A DNA stretch of 64,000 bases from Fenollaria sporofastidiosus (GCF_943169635.2 NZ_OW968186.1:62001-126000); one strand, 5' to 3'; counted from the stretch's first letter, positions 16,186 through 23,547 are shown. Notes: a model not told the origin generated them from the sequence alone. Translations and numbers: made by a program.

Positions 16186-18209
16186 GGAGCCTCACTTTCA
16201 TTTTTCATAACAGCTGATACTTCCCAAACCAGAAAGTCTGCTACTGTTTTTTTAAAATCATCAAGTGTAGGCCTTTTATCAATTGGTGCTGATTGATTCC
16301 AATCCGCTCCATTTTCTGGGTCAATGTTGCTTTCGTAGTATTCATCTTCAGTAAAAATATTTAATTTTGACTTGCCAAACCTAACTAGGTCTACCACTTC
16401 TTGGTATCTTTCCTTTGCTCTATCAGTATCTCTTAGGTTGTTTGATGCTTTTTTCCTGTTGCTCCTTGTATATCCGTCATTAGAAAAATCAATAAACCTT
16501 ACTATATCATCTTTTTGATGACCTTCTCCAACCCTAAACACATAGACATTGGTCTGTACACTTGATTTTCCCATAAACAAATCAATAGGCATCCTTATAC
16601 TTGCTATTAGTGTATTGTTTTCTAATATTTTTTTGTTGTATTCTTTAGCCTTTCCACTTCCAGCAGAACTTTGAATAATAATTGCAGCATATCCCTTATT
16701 CATCATAGACAAGGCCTTTTTTACAAAAATCATTCCACAACCATCAGCTGAATAAGGTGGATTTAATACAAAAGCTGTAGCGGGAAAGTCTTCATCAGCC
16801 TTGCCAAAGCCATACCTCCCATCAAAATCTATAAGAGAGTCTTGGTTTATGATATTGGATGAACCGTCACCCATAAGAATCATATTAAGTATTGCAAGCA
16901 TATAAATATTTGGCAAAATTTCTATACCCAACAATTGTTCTGCCTTGATTTGTAGGATTTTTCTCTCTAATTCTAGGGGCGATTTTATTTTGTTTTTAGC
17001 ATCAATCATCATTTCGTTCATTGCTGCTACTAATAGGCCTGCTGAACCAGTTGCAAAATCCCATACATAAGAATCTTTGTCAACTCTTGCAAGTTTAACA
17101 AGCAGGTGTGCAACATAGGATGGGGTAAGAACAACATCATTTAATTTATCTTGGCTAAAACCAAGCCAAGAATACATTTCATTGAATAACTTTCCTGTAA
17201 AATCAGTTGTTAATCCAATTTTGTAATAAATTCCTAAGTCATCTACAATTTTACAAAAAATTCTCTTTAATTGACTTTCTCCATTATATGGTTTATTTAT
17301 ATTTTCTGATAATAAAGTGTTTTTTAGTGTTCTTACAATAAGATTTTGTTTTTTCTCTGTTAAGTTTTTATTTTTAAGGAAGGCTTCTATTTTTCTTACG
17401 ATAATTTCGCCATCTGTATCTCCTTCTTCAGTAGATGATTTAAGGTCTGATTTTTCTAGTGGTCTAACTTTTCCAGCTATGCCCAGTGTTGCCATAATAG
17501 AGGCAGAAACTAGATAAACCCTATCATTTTCACTTAAGCCCTTTTCTTCTTTATAGATATCATTGTTAAGCTTTGTAAGAGATGTCTCAATTTCTTTTTC
17601 TCTTTTCTCTCTTAATTTATCTAATTCATCATTAGATAAATTAAGTTCATTAATCTTTTTTATAAAATCATTAAAGTTATCTTTATTAAGGAAAGATAAA
17701 TCTGTGTAATCATCAACTTTTTGACCTATGCCTAAATTATTTTTAGATACATAATATACCCCTATAGAATGTTCTATTGAACCATCTAATCTCTTGAAGC
17801 CAGTAACACCTATAGAAATTACATCTGTATAAGAAGTATAGTGTAGTATTGCATTTGCATAATGAATAGCTCCGTTAACTGCATAAGAATTAATATTTTT
17901 ATAGTTTGGTTCATTTTTGCTAGTTGTGTTATCTACATTTCCATCTTTATTTAGTTTAACTAATTTATCCTTATATCCCTTGTATTCAATCAAAATAGGA
18001 TAATAATTTAAGGCTTCATCTTGCAATAATAATTTAGCATCTGGTCTATTTCCTCCAGCTCCTCCACTTTTAGATGCATACTCATTTAATGCTTTATCTA
18101 TTTCATCATTCAAACTTTCCTGTTCTAGTTTATAGTCTAAACCGTAACTCTTCAACCAACCATTTACTAAATCAGCTATGTTAGGTTCAATGGATTGTAA
18201 CTTCGCCAT
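16170..18209 (-). CDS. BcgI-like bifunctional restriction endonuclease/N6-adenine methylase (RM subunit)
   Basis: A 679-residue protein. Near the N-terminus is a PD-(D/E)xK nuclease-like motif: PD at residues 56-57 in GGNRPDAKLLL, then IEYKG at 74-78. The methylase half has the SAM-binding motif DFATGSAG near residue 385 and the catalytic NPPY near 485, typical of N6-adenine enzymes. This nuclease-methylase fusion, with a separate S gene just downstream, is the arrangement of BcgI (type IIB). The ATG at 18209 has a GGAGG site; an ATG at 18254 does not. Without an intact S subunit it is unlikely to bind its target. Confidence 0.85.
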   Translation of the reverse strand: MAKLQSIEPNIADLVNGWLKSYGLDYKLEQESLNDEIDKALNEYASKSGGAGGNRPDAKLLLQDEALNYYPILIEYKGYKDKLVKLNKDGNVDNTTSKNEPNYKNINSYAVNGAIHYANAILHYTSYTDVISIGVTGFKRLDGSIEHSIGVYYVSKNNLGIGQKVDDYTDLSFLNKDNFNDFIKKINELNLSNDELDKLREKREKEIETSLTKLNNDIYKEEKGLSENDRVYLVSASIMATLGIAGKVRPLEKSDLKSSTEEGDTDGEIIVRKIEAFLKNKNLTEKKQNLIVRTLKNTLLSENINKPYNGESQLKRIFCKIVDDLGIYYKIGLTTDFTGKLFNEMYSWLGFSQDKLNDVVLTPSYVAHLLVKLARVDKDSYVWDFATGSAGLLVAAMNEMMIDAKNKIKSPLELERKILQIKAEQLLGIEILPNIYMLAILNMILMGDGSSNIINQDSLIDFDGRYGFGKADEDFPATAFVLNPPYSADGCGMIFVKKALSMMNKGYAAIIIQSSAGSGKAKEYNKKILENNTLIASIRMPIDLFMGKSSVQTNVYVFRVGEGHQKDDIVRFIDFSNDGYTRSNRKKASNNLRDTDRAKERYQEVVDLVRFGKSKLNIFTEDEYYESNIDPENGADWNQSAPIDKRPTLDDFKKTVADFLVWEVSAVMKNESEAPFLKK

Positions 18210-18234
18210 ATTAATACCTCCAGTTTTACTTTTA

Positions 18235-18846
18235 TTAATGATATTCTTTTTCAATAATTTTTTTAATGTTTACACCTAAATTGTTAATAGAGCAACTTAT
18301 TGATTTTAATTGATCATTTTGTTTTTTAAGTGCACTTACTATATCATCTTCAATTGAATTTACAGTATATATAGTCATATAATTTTGCACATCTATACTA
18401 AAACTATTGTTATAAACTTTACCATTTGAGCAATAAGTTATTTCACCTTTGGCAGGCTCTTTATGTTCTTTCTTTATATAATTATTAGCTCCAAAAAATA
18501 ATAAATAGCTTTGGTGTGTTCCTAAAATGCATATTTTCCCTTTTTCTTTTTGTAAAAGATTTTTAAAGTCTGGTTCTAATCCATTGATAAATTCATCTGA
18601 TATATTTATACTAATGTTATTGGCAATTCTATTACCATTATTTGTGAATTTTAACCCGAAAAATATCTTATTTATCAACACAAATTCAACATCAATATAT
18701 GGTCTAGTATTCTCTTCAAACTGAACTTTCATCTCTTTAACTTGTCTCATAGATGCCTTTGCCGATTTTAAATTAGCTACGCATATAATTATAGAAGCAA
18801 CAACGTTTATTAAAGTGAGAAAGAACATTGCCCACTCTACTGACAT
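18235..18846 (-). CDS. Single-span membrane protein of unknown function next to the R-M genes
   Basis: A 203-residue protein with one N-terminal membrane segment (about residues 6-24, MFFLTLINVVASIIICVAN), a short charged coiled region (residues 27-45) and a soluble domain rich in beta-type sequence (VLINKIFFGLKFTNNGNRIA). It is immediately upstream of the methylase in the same direction, with 25 bases between them, so they are probably co-transcribed. The layout is common in small proteins near restriction loci. I do not recognise the family and assign no function. Confidence 0.6.
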   Translation of the reverse strand: MSVEWAMFFLTLINVVASIIICVANLKSAKASMRQVKEMKVQFEENTRPYIDVEFVLINKIFFGLKFTNNGNRIANNISINISDEFINGLEPDFKNLLQKEKGKICILGTHQSYLLFFGANNYIKKEHKEPAKGEITYCSNGKVYNNSFSIDVQNYMTIYTVNSIEDDIVSALKKQNDQLKSISCSINNLGVNIKKIIEKEYH

Positions 18847-19224
18847 TTGCTCAACTCCTTTATTTTAAAATAAATCAAAACTTGATTTTTATATTACTAT
18901 TATAAATATATTTATTTCATTATATCACATTTAGCTTTATATTGTTATTAATAATTTTCTATGCACTTCGCATTATCCTTAAATTTAATTTGTAAAGTTC
19001 TATAAATGTAAGATGTACACATCAAGAAATGTATATTTTACACTTCTTGATGATTACTATATCACAGATAGTATTTTATTTTATTTAACGTAGATATAGC
19101 CTCTATATTATTTTTGAGCCTTTCTGATGGAGTTAGTTTTTCAACTAGAACCTCATTCGTGATTTGAAAGTTTTTTAAGTTTTGATCAACAAAAAAAGAA
19201 GCCTTTTAGCTTCTTTCTCCAAAT
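18847..19224. other. Non-coding AT-rich stretch with one hairpin
   Basis: No gene is seen. CATCAAGAAATGTA (19020-19033) pairs with TACACTTCTTGATG (19039-19052) at 13 of 14 positions around a five-base loop. There is no T run next to it, so it is as likely to be an operator or a processing site as a terminator. Confidence 0.5.
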
Positions 19225-19638
19225 CTATTCTTCTATTATTTCCTTTATTAGCATCTCTCTCAGTGCTGACATCATCACTGGATATTGAGGACTGTCCTCG
19301 CTCTCTATCTTCCACGCTTTCATCATTCTCGGCTTTTCCGTCTTGATGAAGTTCTCTGCTCTCACTTGCGTCTCTTTCAAGTGGTCTATCAAGGTCTTGT
19401 CCCAATATAGTTCTTGAAGTTTCATCCAGTTCTCGTCCGTTTGTTCCAGTGACAGATAATCCAGCCTCATTATCGCCCAATTCACTCCATGATTTTTTTG
19501 GAATTCCTCGTCCGCTAGTAGCTCGTCCTCCACTATCTCGTTCATCTTGTACGCTATCTCCTCCGTGTCCTCGCATTGATCGAACGGACTCTCTATCCCA
19601 ATCTCCTCGTATTCTTTCAGACTCTCCTCGAAGCTCAT
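19225..19638 (-). CDS. Small acidic protein resembling TnpV
   Basis: A 137-residue protein with a strong TAGGAGGT ribosome site before MSFEESLKEYEE. Residues ~50-137 follow the pattern of TnpV proteins of Tn4451-type elements: a W/Y-x2-MR..YL segment (VNWAIMRLDYLSLEQ), LIDHLKE, a KTEKPRMMKAWK stretch and an MMSALREMLIKEIIEE ending. The N-terminal acidic part is not typical. TnpV has no known enzymatic role but marks mobile elements. A second long frame overlaps it (see findings). Confidence 0.5.
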   Translation of the reverse strand: MSFEESLKEYEEIGIESPFDQCEDTEEIAYKMNEIVEDELLADEEFQKNHGVNWAIMRLDYLSLEQTDENWMKLQELYWDKTLIDHLKETQVRAENFIKTEKPRMMKAWKIESEDSPQYPVMMSALREMLIKEIIEE

Positions 19639-19737
19639 TTTCTATACCTCCTATATCTTCTCTTTTACTTTAGTGCTATTGTACAATATATTATTAACAT
19701 TTGTCAAGCCTTTTCTTCTTTTTTCTTATTAAGCAAA

Positions 19738-19929
19738 ATAAAAAAGGAACTATAAATAATTATAGCTCCTCTATATGATTTTTAACATGTTTCCGAAGAT
19801 ACCTCCATCTCCCACGCTAGGGTCTACAGATAAATCTAAACTGTAATGTTTTTCGCTATCTCGGGTATTTCCGACGCTCCCGGTTAAGCTAAAGGATAAA
19901 ACATTAACCCCCAATTCTCTTTTAATTGT
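19738..19929 (-). ncRNA. Small RNA gene A (about 190 nt), paralogue of RNA B
   Basis: A complete transcription unit without a coding frame: promoter at 19936-19964, start near 19929 and a terminator hairpin at 19746-19769 (GGAGCTATAA/TTATAGTTCC with one G-U) followed by T5. The first ~100 nt are nearly identical to RNA B 280 bases upstream. Shared elements are a long-range stem ATGTTT/AAACAT, a small hairpin TCGG-AAATAC-CCGA, and a hairpin ACAG/CTGT with an 11-base loop. In RNA B that last stem is ACCG/CGGT, a compensatory change. The 3' halves differ. I do not recognise the family. Confidence 0.7.
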
Positions 19930-19935
19930 AAGTAT

Positions 19936-19964
19936 ATTATAGCACATCTAAGATAGTCTTTCAA
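19936..19964 (-). promoter_or_regulatory. Promoter of small RNA gene A
   Basis: TTGAAA (19959-19964), 17-base spacer, TATAAT (19936-19941). The -35 box, spacing and -10 box are the same as at RNA B, and much of the spacer is also shared. Confidence 0.75.
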
Positions 19965-20024
19965 CTACAAACAAACAAATAAAATTGTGTTTCACATAAA
20001 CTAAACACTTCTAATGCAAAAATC

Positions 20025-20209
20025 AAAAAGGAGTAATGCTGATTCATCACTCCTTAGTCAATTTTATTGGCTTTTTAGCAATACAACCTCACTAGCCCTT
20101 GAGTCCACCGATAAATTGTAACGGTGATGTTTTTAGCTATCTCGGGTATTTCCGACGCTCCTGGTTAAGCTAAAGGATAAACATTAACCCCCAATCCTCT
20201 GTTAATTGT
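20025..20209 (-). ncRNA. Small RNA gene B (about 185 nt), paralogue of RNA A
   Basis: Same organisation as RNA A: promoter at 20216-20244, start near 20209, terminator GGAGTGATG/CATTACTCC at 20030-20053 followed by TTTTT. The core from GATTGGGGGTTAATG through AAAAACATC matches RNA A with few changes. Those changes include a compensated pair in the ACCG/CGGT stem. The next hairpin is CTCA/TGAG here and CCC/GGG in A, at the same position. No ribosome site or reading frame is conserved, so this looks like structured RNA, not a coding gene. Confidence 0.7.
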
Positions 20210-20215
20210 GAATAT

Positions 20216-20244
20216 ATTATAGCACATTTAGCTTAATCTTTCAA
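20216..20244 (-). promoter_or_regulatory. Promoter of small RNA gene B
   Basis: TTGAAA (20239-20244), 17-base spacer, TATAAT (20216-20221). The -35 box lies inside the last codons of the upstream 43-residue gene. Confidence 0.75.
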
Positions 20245-20359
20245 ATTCTTTTTCAAGTTCTTTAGCTTGTAACTTAAGCTCTTTAATTTTTTCAGCCGAA
20301 TCCTCTTTTTTCTTATTTTCTTTCTCAATTTTGTCAAGAATTCTCTCTAATTTATTCAT
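20228..20359 (-). CDS. 43-residue coiled-coil peptide
   Basis: ATG at 20359 follows AAAAAGGAGGTATGTT, a strong ribosome site. The product starts MNKLERILDKIEKENKKKED and ends in KELKLQAKELEKEFERLS. It is almost entirely charged residues with Leu/Ile at heptad spacing, a likely coiled coil. Small coiled-coil genes of this kind (for example DUF3847-like) occur next to mobC in mobilizable elements; that link is only suggestive. Its 3' end overlaps the promoter of RNA B. Confidence 0.6.
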   Translation of the reverse strand: MNKLERILDKIEKENKKKEDSAEKIKELKLQAKELEKEFERLS

Positions 20360-20422
20360 AACATACCTCCTTTTTACTCATTTTAATTTTAAGCTATCTA
20401 AAACGCTCATATCTCGATTTTA

Positions 20423-20444
20423 TATACTTAGCCTGCTAAGTATA
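20423..20444. repeat. Perfect 10-bp inverted repeat, possible oriT hairpin
   Basis: TATACTTAGC, a two-base loop, then GCTAAGTATA. There is no T run, so it is not a simple terminator. It lies about 330 bases downstream of the mobC-like gene in a short non-coding stretch, where a transfer-origin hairpin could be. That use is a guess. Confidence 0.4.
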
Positions 20445-20520
20445 TGGAAAGACTCTTAAAAGCCGTGCTACGCTTAAAATATGATTAAAAATAGAGTGAG
20501 CATAAAACTTGCTTTATAAT

Positions 20521-20747
20521 TTAAAACCAAGCTTTTCTTTTCCCATTCTTAAATATTTTCTTCTTAATCCCAAGCAGTTTCGATGGATATTTTTCTATCA
20601 CTTCTGCAAAATTTATTGAACCGTAAATTTCTCCATAATTCATTGCTTCTAATATATCATCTTTATTTTCTTTAACTTTAAAAAATCATAGGCTGATACT
20701 TTTAATTGCATAGGTAAAGTTTTTATTTCTATATTTAAACTTACCAC
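20521..20747 (-). pseudogene. Short gene with a -1 frame break at a T6A slip site
   Basis: From a GTG at 20747 (or ATG at 20711) the frame reads LNIEIKTLPMQLKVSAYDFL and soon stops at 20649. The next frame carries on in the same style (VKENKDDILEAMNYGEIYGS, then INFAEVIEKYPSKLLGIKKK) to a stop at 20521. The switch falls exactly on an in-phase T TTT TTA heptamer (20679-20685). Either a base was lost or gained in the homopolymer, or a programmed -1 frameshift joins the two parts into about 75 residues. Product unknown. It is directly downstream of the mobC-like gene. Confidence 0.45.
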
Positions 20748-20771
20748 CTCTTTTTATATTACATTATAAAT

Positions 20772-21134
20772 TTATTTACTATTACCTTCAAATTTCTTAG
20801 GGTTTTTTAATAACTGTGAATACAATTTATATAAATTCTTTGATAAATTATTCAAATCTTCTTGCATCTTTTTTACATCATTTTTATAAATAACTGCGTT
20901 TGTATTTGCAACTTTTGCAATCTGATTTATATTATTCCCCACTTTAGAAATTTCCCATTGCAAATCTCTAAACGGATTAAGATCAACTACATTAATTTCT
21001 TTTTCTAAAACACATTCTCTTATAAAATGGCTCATAGTTTTGCACTTAGCTTTTCTCATTTTCTCTTCAAAAAGGTCTCGCTCTTTTTCTGTCAATCTGA
21101 TTTCTAATCGTTCATTTCTAACTCTGTTTTTCAT
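20772..21134 (-). CDS. MobC-like relaxosome protein
   Basis: A 120-residue basic protein with an N-terminal ribbon-helix-helix (RLEIRLTEKERDLFEEKM, about residues 8-25) and the SKVGNNINQIAKVANTN segment characteristic of MobC accessory proteins (about residues 66-82). MobC binds oriT and helps a relaxase to nick. No relaxase gene follows: the next ~550 bases downstream hold only a broken short gene, a palindrome and a small peptide. The element may therefore rely on a relaxase from elsewhere, or it may have decayed. Confidence 0.8.
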   Translation of the reverse strand: MKNRVRNERLEIRLTEKERDLFEEKMRKAKCKTMSHFIRECVLEKEINVVDLNPFRDLQWEISKVGNNINQIAKVANTNAVIYKNDVKKMQEDLNNLSKNLYKLYSQLLKNPKKFEGNSK

Positions 21135-21499
21135 AAAATTCTCCTTTCACTACCTACTTAATTGGGGTCTTAGGGCTCTCCCTAACATGCATAAAATTAT
21201 TAAAAAATAAACATAGTTTGAAAGTTTTTTAATCAAATTTTTCGCAAGTGTACGGACACTTGCTGTGCTTGCTACTAACATATTTACAATAAACACCAAT
21301 AAATTGTTCAACAGAAAATGTAATTGTAATTGTAATTTGCAAAATTAAAACTATTAAAATCTGATAAATTATTTTTTACCTATTAAGATGTTTATATTAT
21401 CTAGCTTTTATTTTTATTAATTCTATTTGAAAAGTTTTTAAAGTACAATTACAAATTACAAAATTACAATTTACTTAAATTTAAATCTCCTATTATTTT
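21135..21499. repeat. Non-coding region with iteron-like TGTAAT repeats, possible replication origin
   Basis: No gene is seen. TGTAAT occurs three times at six-base spacing from 21319. The reverse motif ATTACA occurs three times from 21448 (21448, 21455, 21463). The two clusters face each other about 110 bases apart, in very AT-rich DNA next to the VapE-type replication gene. This resembles an origin with iterons, but no known origin was recognised. Confidence 0.4.
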
Positions 21500-22909
21500 T
21501 TAATTATCTTTTTTCCATTCTTCAGGTATGCTTTTTTTATCTATTTCTATAAAATCAAAATTAGAATTTATTTTCTTTTCATAATACATAGTTACAGGGA
21601 TTGATACACCACTTGGCGATATTCTTTTAGTTTTAGATAGACGAATCGGATTCCATTCTGGAAAATAGTTATACATGATTTCTGAAAATGATTTTGACTT
21701 AATTTGATATCCTTGCATAAGTAATTCCTTAAAACATGTAATGTTTGGTTCTACACTACTTCTTTTATATTCTTCTAAGAAAGATCGAATTTCTTCTACA
21801 TCTGGATTCAGGTATTTAAATTTTTCTTGTTCTTCTTTTAAGTCTTTTAAAAAATCATCTGGCAAAGTCCATGAGTGAGATTTGTTTTTATATATTTCAT
21901 ACCCTAACGCAAATGCCTGGCTAAAATCTTTTTTTATTGTATTGAGATAATCTTCTTCGGACGCTCCTCCTAGAAAATCTTTATCTAAATAAATTGGTTT
22001 TAATCGTTTATCTTTGTTGCATGCAACTGGAAGATATCTCCTCTCGCCTGTATGATCATTAAGAAAAGTTATTTCATTTAATGTGCCTATAAATATACAA
22101 GTTCTTGGAACATCTTTTGAAAATTTTTCATAAGGGATTCTAATTCTATCATTTAGTTTTGATAAAAAAGATTTCGCCTCATTAGCAGATTTTGCATTTC
22201 TTAATGCAACAAATTCTTCGATTTCTACAACTGTTTTGCCCATCATATTCATTATAGAATCTTTTCCTTGTATTGTATCTAAAGTGCAAAACCAATCGTC
22301 TTTTAGAGCAAGGTATCTTGCGAATGTAGATTTGCCTATACCTTGTCCACCTACAAGTACCATCATTTCATCAAACTTAGATCCTGGTTCAAATATTCTT
22401 TTTATTATACCTAAAATCATATGTTCCATAATCCAGTTATTTAAGTCTGTATCCTCCGACCCTAAATAAGTTGGCAGCAATTTTCTTATGGCGTTTTTAT
22501 CTCCATTCCAAACAAGACTTTCAATATACTGTACTGGTGGACTAATTTCATTCTTATTAGCAACGTATTTAACTGCCTCTAACATTTTATTAGAATTGTA
22601 ATTTATTCCAAACTGTTTTTCTATTTCAATGCCTAGCCTATTATTTAATGAATCATCCCAAAGACGAATTTCATTTGGTTTAATATTTTTTTCACCTATA
22701 ATTTTTCCTTGGAATTTAATCTCCTTTGTAAAGCTATCACGAAAAATTTTGCCTTCAATTATGTTGTTTTCAATACAGTATTTAGGATTTAAAATCGTTG
22801 TTATAACATTATTTACATTTTGATTTACAGTGCCATTTCCATTAATCTTAAGGTCTGAATTTAAATATGTTTTATCAGCTTCAGGAAATATTAAATTGCT
22901 ATAACTCAT
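21500..22909 (-). CDS. VapE/VirE-family replication ATPase
   Basis: A 469-residue protein with the VapE P-loop domain. Walker A is GGQGIGKSTFARYLAL near residue 187, followed by the family pattern GKTVVEIEEFVALRNAKSAN, IFIGTLNE and DHTGERRYLPVACN. These superfamily 3-like ATPases act as replication helicases in phage satellites, islands and mobilizable elements. The N-terminal primase part found in many members is missing, since 469 residues is a helicase-only length. Its start lies within the last codons of the upstream 65-residue gene, so the two are coupled. Confidence 0.85.
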   Translation of the reverse strand: MSYSNLIFPEADKTYLNSDLKINGNGTVNQNVNNVITTILNPKYCIENNIIEGKIFRDSFTKEIKFQGKIIGEKNIKPNEIRLWDDSLNNRLGIEIEKQFGINYNSNKMLEAVKYVANKNEISPPVQYIESLVWNGDKNAIRKLLPTYLGSEDTDLNNWIMEHMILGIIKRIFEPGSKFDEMMVLVGGQGIGKSTFARYLALKDDWFCTLDTIQGKDSIMNMMGKTVVEIEEFVALRNAKSANEAKSFLSKLNDRIRIPYEKFSKDVPRTCIFIGTLNEITFLNDHTGERRYLPVACNKDKRLKPIYLDKDFLGGASEEDYLNTIKKDFSQAFALGYEIYKNKSHSWTLPDDFLKDLKEEQEKFKYLNPDVEEIRSFLEEYKRSSVEPNITCFKELLMQGYQIKSKSFSEIMYNYFPEWNPIRLSKTKRISPSGVSIPVTMYYEKKINSNFDFIEIDKKSIPEEWKKDN

Positions 22910-23096
22910 GATAAAACCTCCACTTTTTAAATAACCTATAATTAGAGCATTCGCAAGGAGTATATTTCATAAATTTTATAGTATTCTTAATAACATTTTT
23001 AAAACACTTAATATAATTTACATCATCTTTTTTACAAGTTACTTTCCTTTTCTTTTTTTTCATTTCCACCAGCAAATATTTACACTTATTTAACAT
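22899..23096 (-). CDS. 65-residue basic cysteine-containing protein coupled to the VapE gene
   Basis: ATG at 23096 follows a GGAGGTAAAAAA site. The product MLNKCKYLLVEMKKKKRKVT continues with a C-x9-C-type spread of cysteines and ends FKKWRFYHEL. It overlaps the VapE start by 11 bases. A frame extending up to 23222 crosses the RNA structures of the leader and has no ribosome site, so the shorter start is used. It may be a small DNA-binding protein or simply a translational activator of the VapE gene. Confidence 0.55.
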   Translation of the reverse strand: MLNKCKYLLVEMKKKKRKVTCKKDDVNYIKCFKNVIKNTIKFMKYTPCECSNYRLFKKWRFYHEL

Positions 23097-23112
23097 TTTT
23101 TTACCTCCTAGC

Positions 23113-23141
23113 TTGTATAAATATAGCTCCTGTGGTATAAT
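23113..23141 (+). promoter_or_regulatory. Promoter of the antisense RNA
   Basis: Plus strand: TTGTAT (23113-23118), exactly 17 bases, TATAAT (23136-23141). It points away from the VapE operon, into its leader. Confidence 0.65.
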
Positions 23142-23147
23142 GAGCTT

Positions 23148-23210
23148 GCTACAGAACACTTCACAGGAGTGTGGGCCTTTACTCGCTATAGTAAAGGCTC
23201 TTTTCTTTTT
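23148..23210 (+). ncRNA. Predicted short antisense RNA over the VapE operon leader
   Basis: Starting about seven bases after the promoter at 23113-23141, a transcript of roughly 60 nt would end at a terminator: GCCTTTACT (23175-23183) pairs with AGTAAAGGC (23190-23198), then a T-rich tract to 23211. The transcript is fully complementary to the leader of the 22899-23096/VapE mRNA, just upstream of its ribosome site. On the sense side that leader can form CTCCTGTG/CACAGGAG (23127-23169). The layout matches the countertranscript RNAs that control plasmid replication genes. Confidence 0.6.
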
Positions 23211-23547
23211 TAAGTTGTTCATAAATTTCTAATACATATAATAAAATGTCGCTATCTTCTCCATCTAATTTCCCATACTTTTTGATAACTTTTGCTAATT
23301 GAAATATTTCTTTAGATATGCTATCAGCAAGTCTATAGTCAGGCACAATATTAATCATGGTATTAGATAGCATACTGATAAAATAATCTTGTTTTTTAAG
23401 CCCACTAAGTTCAATTTTTTTACATATTACATCATATTCTTCTTCTGAAACTCTAAAATTTAAAATCTTATTTCTTTTTCTGTTTATATTAGGCTCTTTT
23501 TCTTTCTTTTTAGCTTTTAAATTTTGCATATACTTATTTCTAAACAT
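23179..23547 (-). CDS. Ribbon-helix-helix mobilization/partition-type protein
   Basis: A 122-residue basic protein. A Lys-rich start (residues 8-30) is followed by NKILNFRVSEEEYDVICKKI, the ribbon-helix-helix pattern of MobC/plasmid mobilization proteins, and a helical C-terminal half. ATG at 23547 is chosen for its GGAGG site nine bases upstream; earlier ATGs overlap the site or lie upstream of it. It overlaps the integrase stop. Its 3' end lies over the antisense RNA terminator at 23,175-23,211. Confidence 0.65.
   Translation of the reverse strand: MFRNKYMQNLKAKKKEKEPNINRKRNKILNFRVSEEEYDVICKKIELSGLKKQDYFISMLSNTMINIVPDYRLADSISKEIFQLAKVIKKYGKLDGEDSDILLYVLEIYEQLKKEKSLYYSE

Noticed and set aside
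22899..23222. Longer 107-residue version of the small gene upstream of VapE
   Set aside because: The extension crosses the hairpins and antisense RNA region and lacks a ribosome site; the ATG at 23096 has a strong one.
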